Positions 17,259 through 26,452 of a stretch of 64,000 bases of DNA are shown piece by piece. The translations under genes were made by a program, and so were the position numbers. The first letter of the stretch is position 1. Each line of letters starts with the position of its first letter. The notes beneath the pieces are model-generated. The model was not told where the DNA came from, did not search any database, and was given only the letters and a program-made list of their open reading frames with translations. This DNA is from DASRAU01 sp035638075 (GTDB lineage: Bacteria; Acidobacteriota; Polarisedimenticolia; Gp22-AA2), in the NCBI GenBank assembly GCA_035638075.1, contig DASRAU010000043.1, forward strand, positions 83,345 to 147,344, read 5' to 3'.

Positions 17259-20204
17259 CTAGAAGCTCATGGCCAGGCCGAGTTCGACGGTCAGCGGCGG
17301 TCCGATCTGGCCGACCGGCTGTCCGAATGTATTCGACGTCGCGGTGCCGTCGATCGGGCCGCCGTTGAAGCGGTCGAAGACGTTGAACACCTGCAGGAAC
17401 GCCTCGCCGTGGTGGTCCTTCTCGCCGCCGAGCGGGAACGGCTTGGCGATGCGCAGGTCCACCTGGAAGAAGTTCGGCTCTTCGACGTGGGAGATCGCCG
17501 GCAGTTGGAGGTAGGGGACCGCGCGCAGCGCGTTGACCGCCGCGAGATTGGTTTTCGCGCCGGTGTTGCGCCCGACGCCCGCGGGCCGGTCGGTCAGGAA
17601 CCCGTCGGGACAGTCCACGTTGATGTCCGGACAATTGTCGTCGGTTCCGCTCGTCACGTTGAACGGGACGCCCGTGGACGCCTGCACCACCCACGACGTC
17701 AGGAGACCGCCCCACGGCAGGAACGTCGTGCCCGCCATCGTCACGCGGTGCCGCCGGTCGTGGTCGGAGCGCGCCTTCTCGGCGATGAGATCGGTCGTGG
17801 GCGGCAGGTAGAAGCCCCCCTGCAGCGGATCGGGCCCCATGTCGAGCGTCTTCGAAAGCGTGTACCCGAAGGAGAGCCAGTTGCGCTGGCCGCGCCACTG
17901 CCAGCCGAGGTCGAGGCCGGTGTACCAGGAGCGACCCTCGCTCACGAAGGCGGCGATCGAGCCCGTCGTGCCGTCGGTGTGCTGCGGGGCCCCCTGCGTC
18001 GTCTCGCCGATGACCGGGTTCAGGTCCTTCGTCAGCATCTGGTGGTAGCCGAGCGAGCGGGTGACGTTGGCGGAGAAGGACGCGCGGCCGACGCTGCGCT
18101 CGAGGCCGAGGTTGTAGAGCACCGAGTACGGCGTGTCCAGCTCGGTGCCGGTCGAGAAGCGCAGCGTCAGCTCGGGAGGGAAGAACAGGGCCTGCTTGAT
18201 CGTGTCGATGCCGAGCTGCTCGACGAGATCCTCGGTCAGCTCGATGGCGAAGCCCTGCGCCGGGATGATGCCGATCTGCGTCCCCGAAGTGATGGCCGCG
18301 ACCGCCGGAAAGGAGAAGACGATCTTGTCGTAGAACATCCCGGCGCCGCCGCGCACGAGCCATTTGCCGTCGTCGTCCGGACGGAAGGTGAACCCGGCGC
18401 GCGGCGCGATGTTGTTGGTGTCGGTCGGCGCGCCGCCGTTCGGGATGTCGGACGGGACGATCGCCGAGTCGGGCAGGTGGTAGGTGCTCAGGTCGTAGCG
18501 CAGCCCGTAGGTGAAGACCCAGCGGGATCCCGCCTGCCACGTGTCCTGCGCGAAGGCTCCCAGGCGAGTGTCGCGGATGGTCGCCGTCGGCTGCCCTTCC
18601 ACCAGCTCGTACACGACCGGGTAGGTGCCGATGACCCCCTGGTCATCGACGACGCCGTCGCCGTTGTCGTCGACCAGGTTCGGATCCCCGAAGCAGTAGA
18701 CCCCCGTGAAGTGCTGTCCGTCGATCGGCTGGTTCACGTCCAGGTTGTCGCAGTCTCCCGGCTCGAACGGCTTGTCGGTCTCGTAGATGAAGGAGCCGTT
18801 CGGATTGAAGGCGGTGGCGATCTCCGTGTGCGAGCGGATGGCGTCGAGGCCGAATTTCCAGGTGTGCCGTCCCGTCTGCCAGGTGACGTTGTCCACGATC
18901 TGCAGCCGGTTCTCGTCGCGGTTCTGGCTGTTGAGGACGTTGCCGCCGAAGACGCCGGACGGGCGGTCGACGCCGGGGCGCGTGGAGTTCCCCTCCTGGT
19001 CGAAGCCTGACGTGCCGACGAGCAGGCGCGCCTCGTTCATCAGGGACGGCGACAGGATGGTGGTGAGCGAGGCCACGGTCTGCACGTCCTGCTCGTCCAC
19101 GGTGAAGCCAGCCTCCGGGGTGTTGCGGCCGCCGACCCGGACATCGTCGGCCGTGCGGGTGTCCCCCGAGGCGCGCAGCATCAGCGTGCTCGCCTCGCCG
19201 ACGTTCAGGTCGGCGCGGAAGAAGAGGTTGTCGTCGCGCGACGGCGCCGAGACCCTGCCTCCCGCGACGCCGTCGCGGCCCACGCCGGTCCAGGGGGTGA
19301 CGGTGTCCATCTCCGAATGCTCGTAGGAGAGGAAGTAGAACGCCTTGTCCTTCTTGAACGGCCCGCCGAGGGCGAAGCCGGCCTGCAGCCGGCCGCTTGT
19401 CTCCTCGATCCCGCCGTCGTTCGGCAGCGACGAGACGAACGCGCCCTCGTGCGACAGGCCGTGGGCCACCCCCTGTGCGAAGACGTCGAGGCTCTTCTCG
19501 TTCGTCCCCTGGCGCGTCACGATGTTGAGGACTCCCCCGGAGGCGCGCCCGAACTCGGGCGCGAACTGGTGCGTCAGCACCTTGAACTCGCGGATCACCT
19601 GGGTCGAGAACGGGGCGTTGAGCGTGGTGTTGCTCGTCAGGTCGTTGTTGTCGAGCCCGTCCACGAGGAACGAGTTGGCCCGGCCCGACTGGCCGTTGAG
19701 GACGAAGGCGGTGCCGCGCTCGCCGAAGAAATCCGTCGGCGCCGTCGGTCGCACCGACGAGTCGAGCAGCGCCAGGTCGGTGAGCTGGCGTCCGGCGAGG
19801 GGGAGATCGGCCACCTCCGACTGGCGGATCGACAGCTCCCCGCCGGTCCGCTCCGGGTCGAGCACCGGGGCCTCGCCGGTGACCGTGACCGTCTCGGTCA
19901 TCGCCGCGGAGACCGAGAGGTCGAGCGTCAGCGTCTGCTGCAGGACGATGAGGGCCGGCACCGTGGGGCCGGGCGGATCGCCACCGAGGCGCGCGGAGAC
20001 CACCCACGGCCCCGGCGTCAGCAGCTCGATGCGGTAGCGGCCTTCGCGATCGGAGAGAGCGGAGCGCTCGGCGTTGGTCTCGAGCGACCGCGCGAGGACG
20101 GTCGCACCCGCGATCGGAGCGCCACCCGAGTCGCGCACCGTCCCCGTGAGCGAGCCGCTCACCGACTGGGCGCGCGCGGGCACAAGACCGCTCCCCGCGA
20201 TCAT
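17259..20204 (-). CDS. Oar-like TonB-dependent receptor
   Basis: Outer-membrane receptor of 981 residues from the ATG. N-terminal carboxypeptidase-regulatory (beta-sandwich) domain at about 13-95 (GSLTGTVRDSGGAPIAGATV), plug domain about 105-230 (ETVTVTGEAPVLD, FLVDGLDNND, EFGRASGGVLNIVTRQGTN), then the beta-barrel, ending in Phe (LAMSF). The ATG leaves a truncated signal peptide; the upstream in-frame codons, back to a CTG at 20240, complete one (RSLFRLVLVLAMIAG...), so a non-ATG start is possible. It is the last gene of a four-gene unit with a fibronectin-III protein, a TPR protein and a substrate-binding protein. Substrate unknown. Confidence 0.92.
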   Translation of the reverse strand: MIAGSGLVPARAQSVSGSLTGTVRDSGGAPIAGATVLARSLETNAERSALSDREGRYRIELLTPGPWVVSARLGGDPPGPTVPALIVLQQTLTLDLSVSAAMTETVTVTGEAPVLDPERTGGELSIRQSEVADLPLAGRQLTDLALLDSSVRPTAPTDFFGERGTAFVLNGQSGRANSFLVDGLDNNDLTSNTTLNAPFSTQVIREFKVLTHQFAPEFGRASGGVLNIVTRQGTNEKSLDVFAQGVAHGLSHEGAFVSSLPNDGGIEETSGRLQAGFALGGPFKKDKAFYFLSYEHSEMDTVTPWTGVGRDGVAGGRVSAPSRDDNLFFRADLNVGEASTLMLRASGDTRTADDVRVGGRNTPEAGFTVDEQDVQTVASLTTILSPSLMNEARLLVGTSGFDQEGNSTRPGVDRPSGVFGGNVLNSQNRDENRLQIVDNVTWQTGRHTWKFGLDAIRSHTEIATAFNPNGSFIYETDKPFEPGDCDNLDVNQPIDGQHFTGVYCFGDPNLVDDNGDGVVDDQGVIGTYPVVYELVEGQPTATIRDTRLGAFAQDTWQAGSRWVFTYGLRYDLSTYHLPDSAIVPSDIPNGGAPTDTNNIAPRAGFTFRPDDDGKWLVRGGAGMFYDKIVFSFPAVAAITSGTQIGIIPAQGFAIELTEDLVEQLGIDTIKQALFFPPELTLRFSTGTELDTPYSVLYNLGLERSVGRASFSANVTRSLGYHQMLTKDLNPVIGETTQGAPQHTDGTTGSIAAFVSEGRSWYTGLDLGWQWRGQRNWLSFGYTLSKTLDMGPDPLQGGFYLPPTTDLIAEKARSDHDRRHRVTMAGTTFLPWGGLLTSWVVQASTGVPFNVTSGTDDNCPDINVDCPDGFLTDRPAGVGRNTGAKTNLAAVNALRAVPYLQLPAISHVEEPNFFQVDLRIAKPFPLGGEKDHHGEAFLQVFNVFDRFNGGPIDGTATSNTFGQPVGQIGPPLTVELGLAMSF

Positions 20205-20253
20205 CGCGAGGACGAGGACGAGCCGGAAGAGAGAGCGCAGCGGGCGGACCCCG

Positions 20254-22653
20254 CTACTGGCCGTAGTGGCCCCACGGACCGGTGCCGCCGGTGCCGCGCG
20301 CCACGACGAGGAAGTAGGTCCCGGCCGGATTGCCGGTCCAGCAGGTGGAGAGATCGGTGTCCATCACCGTCGAGTAGCCGGCGGCCGTCTGCGGTGTCGC
20401 GGCGCCGAGGATCCGGTAGCCGGCGAGACACGGGTCGTTGACCGGGTTCCAGCAGAGAGTGATGTTGCCGCCCGCCGCGTGGCTCACCTGCACGTTCGTC
20501 ACTTCGGCCGTTGGGAGGCAGGCGCCGCCGGTCGTCGTCGCCGTGACCTCGATCGGATAGGTGAAGTTCGGGTCGCCGGAGATCTGCGTGGGATAGAGCG
20601 GCGTCTCGTAGTTCGTGGTCACGCCGCTCGACGGGCTCGTGAACGAGCTGAGCGAGGTCACTGTGAAGTAATAGCTCGTCCCCGGCGTCAGGCCCGAGAT
20701 GACCGCGGTCGTGCCGCTGAGGGCCGCCTGCCCCGGATTCGCCGCCGAGTTGAACGCGTAGGAGGTCGCCGCGCCCGAGTCGCTGTCCCAGTAGACCTTG
20801 TAGCCGGTGATCTTGTGGGTGTCGAGGCCGGGATCCCACGACAGGCTCACCGTCGTGTCGGCGGTCGCGGTCACCTGGATGGTGCGCGGCGGGAACGGGC
20901 CATAGGCGATGACCCCTTCCTCGACGCCGGTCCACGATGTCAGGTCCGCGGTATTGATCGCCGACTGGATGCGCGCGACGGTCCCGATGACCGGCACCTG
21001 CCAGAGGTAGTTCACCGTCCGCACCGCCTGCACCTGGAAGCCCGTGGTGCAGCCGGCGCCCGCCCAGACGCAGAAGTCGGCGACATTGCGGCCGAGCATG
21101 GCGTTGAAGGTGTGCCCGGACGGCGTGGTGACGACGCCGTTCTTGATCGTGGCACCGGACTGCGTCCCGTTGTGCAGGGGGTCGGGTCCGGACGGGTCGC
21201 ATGACTTCGTGTACAGCTTGTCGAAGAGCTGCGACGCTCCGCACACCTGGTTGAAGAGATTCTGCTCGCAGTTGAAAGGGGTGCTCGTCCAGGCGTCGCC
21301 CGGCAGGATGTAGCGCTCGGCCCCCGCCGTGTCCTGGTGCGGGAAGAGCCAGAGCGGCGCGGAGGTCCGGGTCACGCCCCCAAACGTTGAGTAGCAGAAG
21401 CGGCTCTCGCCCGACCCGAGCGATCCCGCGCGTCCCTCGTGCTGGGCTCCGGAGCGCAGCCAGATCACCGTGTCGGACGGGCGCAGCTCGAGCTCGAGCG
21501 AGGCGTTGATCTTGTCCACGCTGGCGGGGACGTCGTAATTGCGATCGGTGCGGTCCAGGACCACGCCCGGGATGGTGTAGCCGCACTGGGAGATGTTGCA
21601 GGTCTCCTGGGCGTTCATCGGCGCGGTGGTCGCGCCGACTTCGAAGCCGGTGGTGATGCCGGAGAAGTCCCACGAATCGAGCGCGATGAGCTGGCCGATG
21701 GTGGTGATCCCGGGCACGGGGGTGAAGGCGGAGACCGGCGTGCAGGGTCCCTGCTTCGCGCCCTGGCAGCAGGCCAGCGGCGCCCCGCTGCCGGTGCAGG
21801 AGTCGTGGTCCGGGGCGGCGCGGTCCCGGGAGAGGAGGATGTCGCTGAACGGCGTGCTCCACAGATCGTGAACGTAGAGGCGCAGATCGGCGGCGCCCGC
21901 GATCACCACATCGGCCACGGACGCCTCGGTGACGGCGATCCGGGAGCGTCCGTCGGGACTCGCGGGGCCGGAGATCTCGGCCACGACCCCGGCGCGCGGA
22001 TCGATGAAGCGGTGCACGAGACGGTCCGGGACGAAGCCGACGTCCGGTCCCGCGGCGCGCATCAGCAGGAGCCGCTCGAGCACCACCTCGCGCGGCCCCG
22101 AAGGCAGGTGCACCCAGCCGATGCCGGTGATGGTCGAGGTCGCGAGGAGACGGGTACGCGACGGCGCCTGCCCGGGGCGGACGTCGAGCGCGAGCTGATC
22201 GACGCGGTACTGCTCGCGGCGGCCCGGGCGCAGCCCTTCGGGAATCGTCTCCGGACGCATGAGCCGCAGCGCGGCGTCCTGTCCGGTGGGATCGACGAAG
22301 TGCCAGGCGGTCGGACCGGGGCGGGATGGACCCAGGGCCGCCGGCAGGGACGCGGTCCGCTGCGGGAGCCCCTCGTCCTCGCTGAGCCGCACGGCATCCC
22401 CTTCCTCGGACAGGTGACGCGTGAAGCGGTCGAGCAGGAGGGTCGCCCGCAGATCCCAGCGGGTCCGACCCTCCGGCTCGACGAAATCACGCGGCAGCGC
22501 GATCGTCGACGCCGTCGCGAACCGGATGATCCGCTCCGGCACGGGGGCCCGCGCCGGGACGGGCGCCGGCGCCGGCGCCGCGGCGCAGACCGAGGCCGCG
22601 ACAAAGATGACGGCCAGGGACATGCGGGTCTTCCTGTCGCGTGCGGCGATCAT
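20254..22653 (-). CDS. Secreted Cys-rich protein with C-terminal fibronectin III domains
   Basis: A 799-residue protein with a signal peptide (MSLAVIFVAASVCAAAP). The first 550 residues match no family I recognise; they include a Cys-rich stretch (DHDSCTGSGAPLACCQG, CNISQCGYTIPG, CEQNLFNQVCG). Residues about 575-700 and 700-799 look like fibronectin type III domains (TADTTVSLSWDPG, GLTPGTSYYFTVTSL; then GNITLCWNPVNDPCLAGYRI). GGAGGG precedes the ATG at 22653; an earlier ATG (22674) overlaps the upstream stop and remains possible. Located between the TPR and TonB-receptor genes, it may be a surface-exposed binding partner of the receptor. Confidence 0.7.
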   Translation of the reverse strand: MIAARDRKTRMSLAVIFVAASVCAAAPAPAPVPARAPVPERIIRFATASTIALPRDFVEPEGRTRWDLRATLLLDRFTRHLSEEGDAVRLSEDEGLPQRTASLPAALGPSRPGPTAWHFVDPTGQDAALRLMRPETIPEGLRPGRREQYRVDQLALDVRPGQAPSRTRLLATSTITGIGWVHLPSGPREVVLERLLLMRAAGPDVGFVPDRLVHRFIDPRAGVVAEISGPASPDGRSRIAVTEASVADVVIAGAADLRLYVHDLWSTPFSDILLSRDRAAPDHDSCTGSGAPLACCQGAKQGPCTPVSAFTPVPGITTIGQLIALDSWDFSGITTGFEVGATTAPMNAQETCNISQCGYTIPGVVLDRTDRNYDVPASVDKINASLELELRPSDTVIWLRSGAQHEGRAGSLGSGESRFCYSTFGGVTRTSAPLWLFPHQDTAGAERYILPGDAWTSTPFNCEQNLFNQVCGASQLFDKLYTKSCDPSGPDPLHNGTQSGATIKNGVVTTPSGHTFNAMLGRNVADFCVWAGAGCTTGFQVQAVRTVNYLWQVPVIGTVARIQSAINTADLTSWTGVEEGVIAYGPFPPRTIQVTATADTTVSLSWDPGLDTHKITGYKVYWDSDSGAATSYAFNSAANPGQAALSGTTAVISGLTPGTSYYFTVTSLSSFTSPSSGVTTNYETPLYPTQISGDPNFTYPIEVTATTTGGACLPTAEVTNVQVSHAAGGNITLCWNPVNDPCLAGYRILGAATPQTAAGYSTVMDTDLSTCWTGNPAGTYFLVVARGTGGTGPWGHYGQ

Positions 22654-22673
22654 GGGATTCCCTCCGCCGCGCA

Positions 22674-23486
22674 TTATCTCCCAGGACCCTCATGGATCGC
22701 CCGTTCCGCCTCGCGAATCCAGTCCGCGGCGTCCGGGTCCCCCGCAGTCGCCGCGTCCCGCGCCAGGATCAGCGCTTGTTCATCTTCGCGCCGAGCGGCT
22801 TCCGCGTCGCCGTTTTTCGCCAGCGCCTCCGCGAGCGCCAGTCGGTTGGGCGGATAGCGTTCGCGCAGCGCCGTCGCGCGCCGCGCGTGCTCGAGCCCCT
22901 TCGCCGCGTCGCCCGGCCCGGTCGGCCAGCCGGGGGCGCGCAGATAGAGCAGCGCCAGGGCGCGATCCGGTCCCGCGTCGTCGAGGGTCGCGTCGGCCGC
23001 GGCGGCGTCCTTGAAGCCCTGTTCGATCAAAGGCAGCGCCGAGAGCCCGGTGGAGGGACGTTCGCGCGCCTGCTGGCCGAGCGCGGCCGCCTTCCAGTAG
23101 GCGCATGGAGCGGGGGTGGCGGCCGCGTCGCACCACTGGGCCGCCTGCACCGCGCGGGTGGCGGCGGTGGCGCGGGCCTCGGACGTCGTCTCGTGCTCCG
23201 CCAGCCAGACCTGGATGCGGATGGCGAGGAGGAGCGCGGCGCCGTCGGGCGGTGTCGTCGCGGCCGCGGCGCGCAGCGCCAGGGACGCCGCCTGGTGCGC
23301 CTCTTCGACATCGCGGCGTGCGAACCGATTCTGCGCCTCGGACACGAGGGCCGCCGGATCGGCGGGCGCGCCCGGCGGCAAAGGGCCGGCGAGCTCGGTG
23401 ATCGACGGCGGCGTCTTGAGCGCGTGCGCGCAGGCGGTTCCAAGAAGCACGCCGGCCATGACGATGACGGCGTGGCCGCGGTTCAA
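22674..23486 (-). CDS. Exported TPR protein resembling TRAP-transporter TatT components
   Basis: A 270-residue protein with a signal peptide ending near a Cys (LLGTAC), which could be a weak lipobox although position -3 is Gly. The mature part is all-helical with repeated pairs; CAYWKAAALGQQ, ALALLYLRAPGWPTGPGDAAKGLEHARRA and NRLALAEALAKNGD resemble the TatT family of periplasmic helical proteins linked to TRAP and lipoprotein transport. Its ATG overlaps the stop of the binding-protein gene (ATGA). This pairing supports a transport-accessory role, but no TRAP permease is present here. Alternatively a generic TPR lipoprotein. Confidence 0.6.
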   Translation of the reverse strand: MNRGHAVIVMAGVLLGTACAHALKTPPSITELAGPLPPGAPADPAALVSEAQNRFARRDVEEAHQAASLALRAAAATTPPDGAALLLAIRIQVWLAEHETTSEARATAATRAVQAAQWCDAAATPAPCAYWKAAALGQQARERPSTGLSALPLIEQGFKDAAAADATLDDAGPDRALALLYLRAPGWPTGPGDAAKGLEHARRATALRERYPPNRLALAEALAKNGDAEAARREDEQALILARDAATAGDPDAADWIREAERAIHEGPGR

Positions 23487-24337
23487 GGACGGCCGCCGCG
23501 CTCCTGCCCGGCGGCGGTCTTGAGGCGCGCGACACCCGCTGCGTCGATTGGGTCGAACCGCTGCACGCGGATGGCGGCGAGCGCTTCTTTCCCTTCGGCC
23601 GACTTCGGGAGCCGCTCGAGGCCCTTGAGAACCGTCGCGCCCGGCTTTGCGGATTTCGGGAGCGCGCAGACGAGCCCGGCGGGGAACGCTTCCGACCGCG
23701 CCACGATCGCCAGGTCGGCGCCGAACGGCAGCGAGGCGAGAGATGACGTCGCTGCCGCATCGAGCACGACGGCGAGCTTGTCTCCGGTCGCCGCGCGCCG
23801 CAGCGCCTGCAGCGGAGCGGCGTTGAAGGTCACCCGGGCACCGTCGGGGATGACTCCGAAGTCTTTCTTGAACGCGTGACGGATGAACCCATCCGCATAT
23901 CCCGCGGTGCCGGTGACCTCCCAGCCCGCGAGGTCCGCCGGCTTCGCGACGCTCCCCTTGTGCACAACGAGGGCGAAACGCTCCGGCTCGCCCGGGGCCG
24001 CGACGATGCTCAGCCGCGGTTCGAGCCCGAGATCTTTTTCGTGCGCGACGAAGAACGGGATCGGAACGGCCGCGAGCAGGGTTTCGGTCGCGCGCAGGGC
24101 CGTGAGCCCGGACGCTTCGCTCTCGTAGTAGGCGGCGCTGACCGATCCCGCCGGGAGGCTCGCCGTCTTCTCGAGCGCGCGCGCCAGCTGCTCCATGGTC
24201 GGCCCGGCCTGCGCCGTGTCACCGGGGGAGCCGGGGGAGCAGAACACCAGCGACGCTGCCTGGAGCGAAGACGCGGCCGCCGCGTGCAGCAGGCACGCGA
24301 CGAGCAGCAGGCCGAAGCGGCGCGCGAAGATCGGCAT
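23483..24337 (-). CDS. Periplasmic substrate-binding protein (PhnD-like)
   Basis: A 284-residue protein with a signal peptide (FGLLLVACLLHAAAASSLQA). The body has the two-lobe periplasmic-binding-protein pattern seen in PhnD/SsuA-like proteins: LVFCSPGSPGDTAQAGPTMEQLA, a hinge strand FALVVHKGSVAKPADLAGWEV, TAGYADGFIRHAF, and AVVLDAAATSSLASLPFG. The ATG at 24337 is chosen because the signal peptide begins there; the longer frame adds a low-quality Arg/Ala-rich stretch. It is the first gene of the four-gene unit. No ABC permease or ATPase is nearby, which is unusual for this fold. Confidence 0.65.
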   Translation of the reverse strand: MPIFARRFGLLLVACLLHAAAASSLQAASLVFCSPGSPGDTAQAGPTMEQLARALEKTASLPAGSVSAAYYESEASGLTALRATETLLAAVPIPFFVAHEKDLGLEPRLSIVAAPGEPERFALVVHKGSVAKPADLAGWEVTGTAGYADGFIRHAFKKDFGVIPDGARVTFNAAPLQALRRAATGDKLAVVLDAAATSSLASLPFGADLAIVARSEAFPAGLVCALPKSAKPGATVLKGLERLPKSAEGKEALAAIRVQRFDPIDAAGVARLKTAAGQERGGRP

Positions 24338-24444
24338 CACGCTCGAAGCATATCGCGGAGGATGACCGGGCCGCGCTCGAAGCGGCGACCGGGCCGCGCG
24401 CGCCAGGGGAGCGTGGTATCTTCCTGCGTCGCACCCCGCACAAC

Positions 24445-24521
24445 GCGCCCGTAGCTCAGCTGGATAGAGCACCGGACTTCGAATCCGGTGGTCGGGGGTT
24501 CGAACCCCTCCGGGCGCGCCA
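24445..24521 (+). tRNA. tRNA-Arg (anticodon TCG)
   Basis: Acceptor GCGCCCG/CGGGCGC, anticodon loop CTTCGAA reading TCG, T-arm GGTTCGAACCC, encoded CCA. It ends 2 bases before the stop of the convergent amidohydrolase gene. Confidence 0.96.
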
Positions 24522-24523
24522 GC

Positions 24524-26353
24524 CTAGCGGCCGGCGACGCCGTCCGGAAGCGCCGGTGTCGCCAGCGACCAGTCGCCGAAGATGGGCTTCCCGCCGAACA
24601 GCGTCAGCAGCACCTTCGTCTCGGAGATCTGCGCCGGTGGAATGGCGAACAGGTTCCGATCGAGCACGATGAGATCGGCGAGCTTGCCGGTCTCGATCGA
24701 GCCGGTTGTGTCGTCCTGGAAGTTGACGTAGGCGGCGTCGAGCGTGAAGGCGGCGAGGGCGTCGCGCAGGTCGATGCGCTCGTCGGGGAGATAGGGCGTC
24801 TTCGTCTCGCCGTTCGGTCCCATGCGGGTGACCGCGACCTCCAGCTCCTCGAGAGGATTGGCGCTCGACACCGACCAGTCGCTGCCGAAGGCGATCACCG
24901 CGCCGCTTCGGAGCAGCGAGCCGATCGGATAGATGAAGCGCTGCCGTTCGGCGTCGAGGAACGGCAGCGTCAGCTCGGTGATGTAGTCGTCGGCGAATGC
25001 CCACAGCGGCTGGAAGTTCGCCACCACCCCGAGCGTGCGGAAGCGTGGGATGTCGGTGGGGTCGAAGAGCTGGATGTGCGCCATGTGGTGACGCGCGTCG
25101 CGGGCCCCGTTGGTGCGGCGCGCCGCCTCGACCGCGTCGAGGCACTGCCGGATGGCGGCATCGCCGATCGCATGGAAATGGACCTGGAAGCCGTCATGGT
25201 CGAGCTCGGTGACCGCCTTCTTCAGCAGCTCCGGCTCGACCATCGACAGCCCTTTCTGCTCCCCCTTTCCGACATACGGCTTGAGCAGGGCGGCGGTCTG
25301 TGCCTCGAAGACGCCGTCCTGCATGATCTTGACCGTCGTGGCGCGCACGTTGCCGCGGGTGAAGGTCCGCCGCTCGTTCAGGAAGGCCGGGATCTGCTCG
25401 AGCCCTTTTGATCGCTCCCACCAGAGCGACGCGACCACGCGGGCCGTCAGCTCACCGGCGGCATCCAGGGCCCGGTAGGTCTCGAGGTCCTCCGGGCCGA
25501 CGGAGGCGTCCTGGAAGGATGTCACGCCGTATCGGGCCAGCATCCTGAGGGCGTAGCGCAGGCCGGTCTTGCGTTCTTCCTGGGTATACGGCGGGATCTT
25601 GTCCGCCACCAGCGACATCGCGGAATCCTGGAGGCTGCCGACCGCTTCTCCGGTCTTCGGATCGCGATCGATGCGGCCGCCGGCCGGATCCGGCGTGGTC
25701 TTCGTGATGCCGGCGATCTCGAGCGCCTTGCTGTTGACCCAGGCCGTGTGGCCGTCTTTCGACTCGAGGTAGGCTGGACGGCCGGGAAGGACCGCGTCGA
25801 GCAGACGCTTGTCCGGGATCCCGCCCGGGAAGGCCGGAAGCAGCCAGCCGTCGCCGCGGATCCAGGACGCAGACGGGTGCGCCGCCGCGTACTCCGCCAC
25901 CTTCTTCGTGTAGGCCTCCTTCGTCGTCTGATCGTGGAGGTTGCAGGAGACGGACATCGACGTCCCGCTGGAGATCGGGTGGATATGGGCGTCCTGGAAG
26001 GCGGGCAGGACCATGCGTCCGCCGAGGTCGACCACCCTGGTCTTCGGACCGATGTAGGCCGCGGCTTCTTTCGAGCCGCCGACGTAGACGATCTTGTCAC
26101 CCTTGATCGCCACCGCCTCGGCCCAGGAGCGCACCGCATCCACGGTGTAGACCGGGCCGCCGTGCAGGACGACGTCGGCCCGCGTCTTGGCCGTCGAACC
26201 ACCGCCCGGTGCCGCGCCCGCGCCGGCCCCCTGCGGACCCGTCGGCCCGGTCTGTGCCGGGGTCGGAGGTGCAGCGATTCCCGGGCCCGCCGTGGCCCAC
26301 GCCGTCACCGTCGCCAGGAGCAGGACAAGAGGAAGGGGAGACCGGGTGCGCAT
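24524..26353 (-). CDS. Secreted YtcJ-type amidohydrolase
   Basis: A 609-residue metal-dependent hydrolase with a signal peptide (LPLVLLLATVTAWATA) and a Gly/Ala linker to about residue 55. The amidohydrolase-3 fold shows GGPVYTVD, the metal motif FQDAHIHP, SKDGHTAWVNSKALEIAGI, VHFHAIGDAAI, HHMAHIQLF and FGSDWSVSSANPLEEL, ending with VLDRNLFAIP. All expected metal ligands appear present. The substrate is unpredictable in this family. The ATG at 26353 has GGAGGT 8 bases upstream, and that Shine-Dalgarno sequence lies inside an 18-base perfect palindrome. Confidence 0.92.
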   Translation of the reverse strand: MRTRSPLPLVLLLATVTAWATAGPGIAAPPTPAQTGPTGPQGAGAGAAPGGGSTAKTRADVVLHGGPVYTVDAVRSWAEAVAIKGDKIVYVGGSKEAAAYIGPKTRVVDLGGRMVLPAFQDAHIHPISSGTSMSVSCNLHDQTTKEAYTKKVAEYAAAHPSASWIRGDGWLLPAFPGGIPDKRLLDAVLPGRPAYLESKDGHTAWVNSKALEIAGITKTTPDPAGGRIDRDPKTGEAVGSLQDSAMSLVADKIPPYTQEERKTGLRYALRMLARYGVTSFQDASVGPEDLETYRALDAAGELTARVVASLWWERSKGLEQIPAFLNERRTFTRGNVRATTVKIMQDGVFEAQTAALLKPYVGKGEQKGLSMVEPELLKKAVTELDHDGFQVHFHAIGDAAIRQCLDAVEAARRTNGARDARHHMAHIQLFDPTDIPRFRTLGVVANFQPLWAFADDYITELTLPFLDAERQRFIYPIGSLLRSGAVIAFGSDWSVSSANPLEELEVAVTRMGPNGETKTPYLPDERIDLRDALAAFTLDAAYVNFQDDTTGSIETGKLADLIVLDRNLFAIPPAQISETKVLLTLFGGKPIFGDWSLATPALPDGVAGR

Positions 26354-26361
26354 CGTCGGGG

Positions 26362-26379
26362 ACCTCCGGCGCCGGAGGT
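26362..26379. promoter_or_regulatory. 18-base perfect palindrome covering a ribosome-binding site
   Basis: ACCTCCGGCGCCGGAGGT is a perfect inverted repeat. On the minus strand its 3' half provides the GGAGGT ribosome-binding site of the amidohydrolase, so the mRNA could hide the site in a hairpin; as DNA it could be an operator. Confidence 0.5.
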
Positions 26380-26388
26380 TACAAGACT

Positions 26389-26407
26389 GCAATCGCTTGC
26401 GCAATCG
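26389..26407. repeat. Direct repeat GCAATCG x2 between divergent genes
   Basis: GCAATCG occurs at 26389-26395 and 26401-26407, 12 bases apart, with TTGCGCAA between and across the second copy. Position between divergent starts suggests a possible regulator site. Confidence 0.3.
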
Positions 26408-26452
26408 TGAGCCGAACACAATCTTCTGAGGCGAGAGCCGAGGAGGTCCGCC

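Noticed and set aside
24337..24472. Longer N-terminus of the PhnD-like protein
   Set aside because: The extra 45 residues are Arg/Ala-rich, overlap the tRNA-Arg and would precede a perfect signal peptide.
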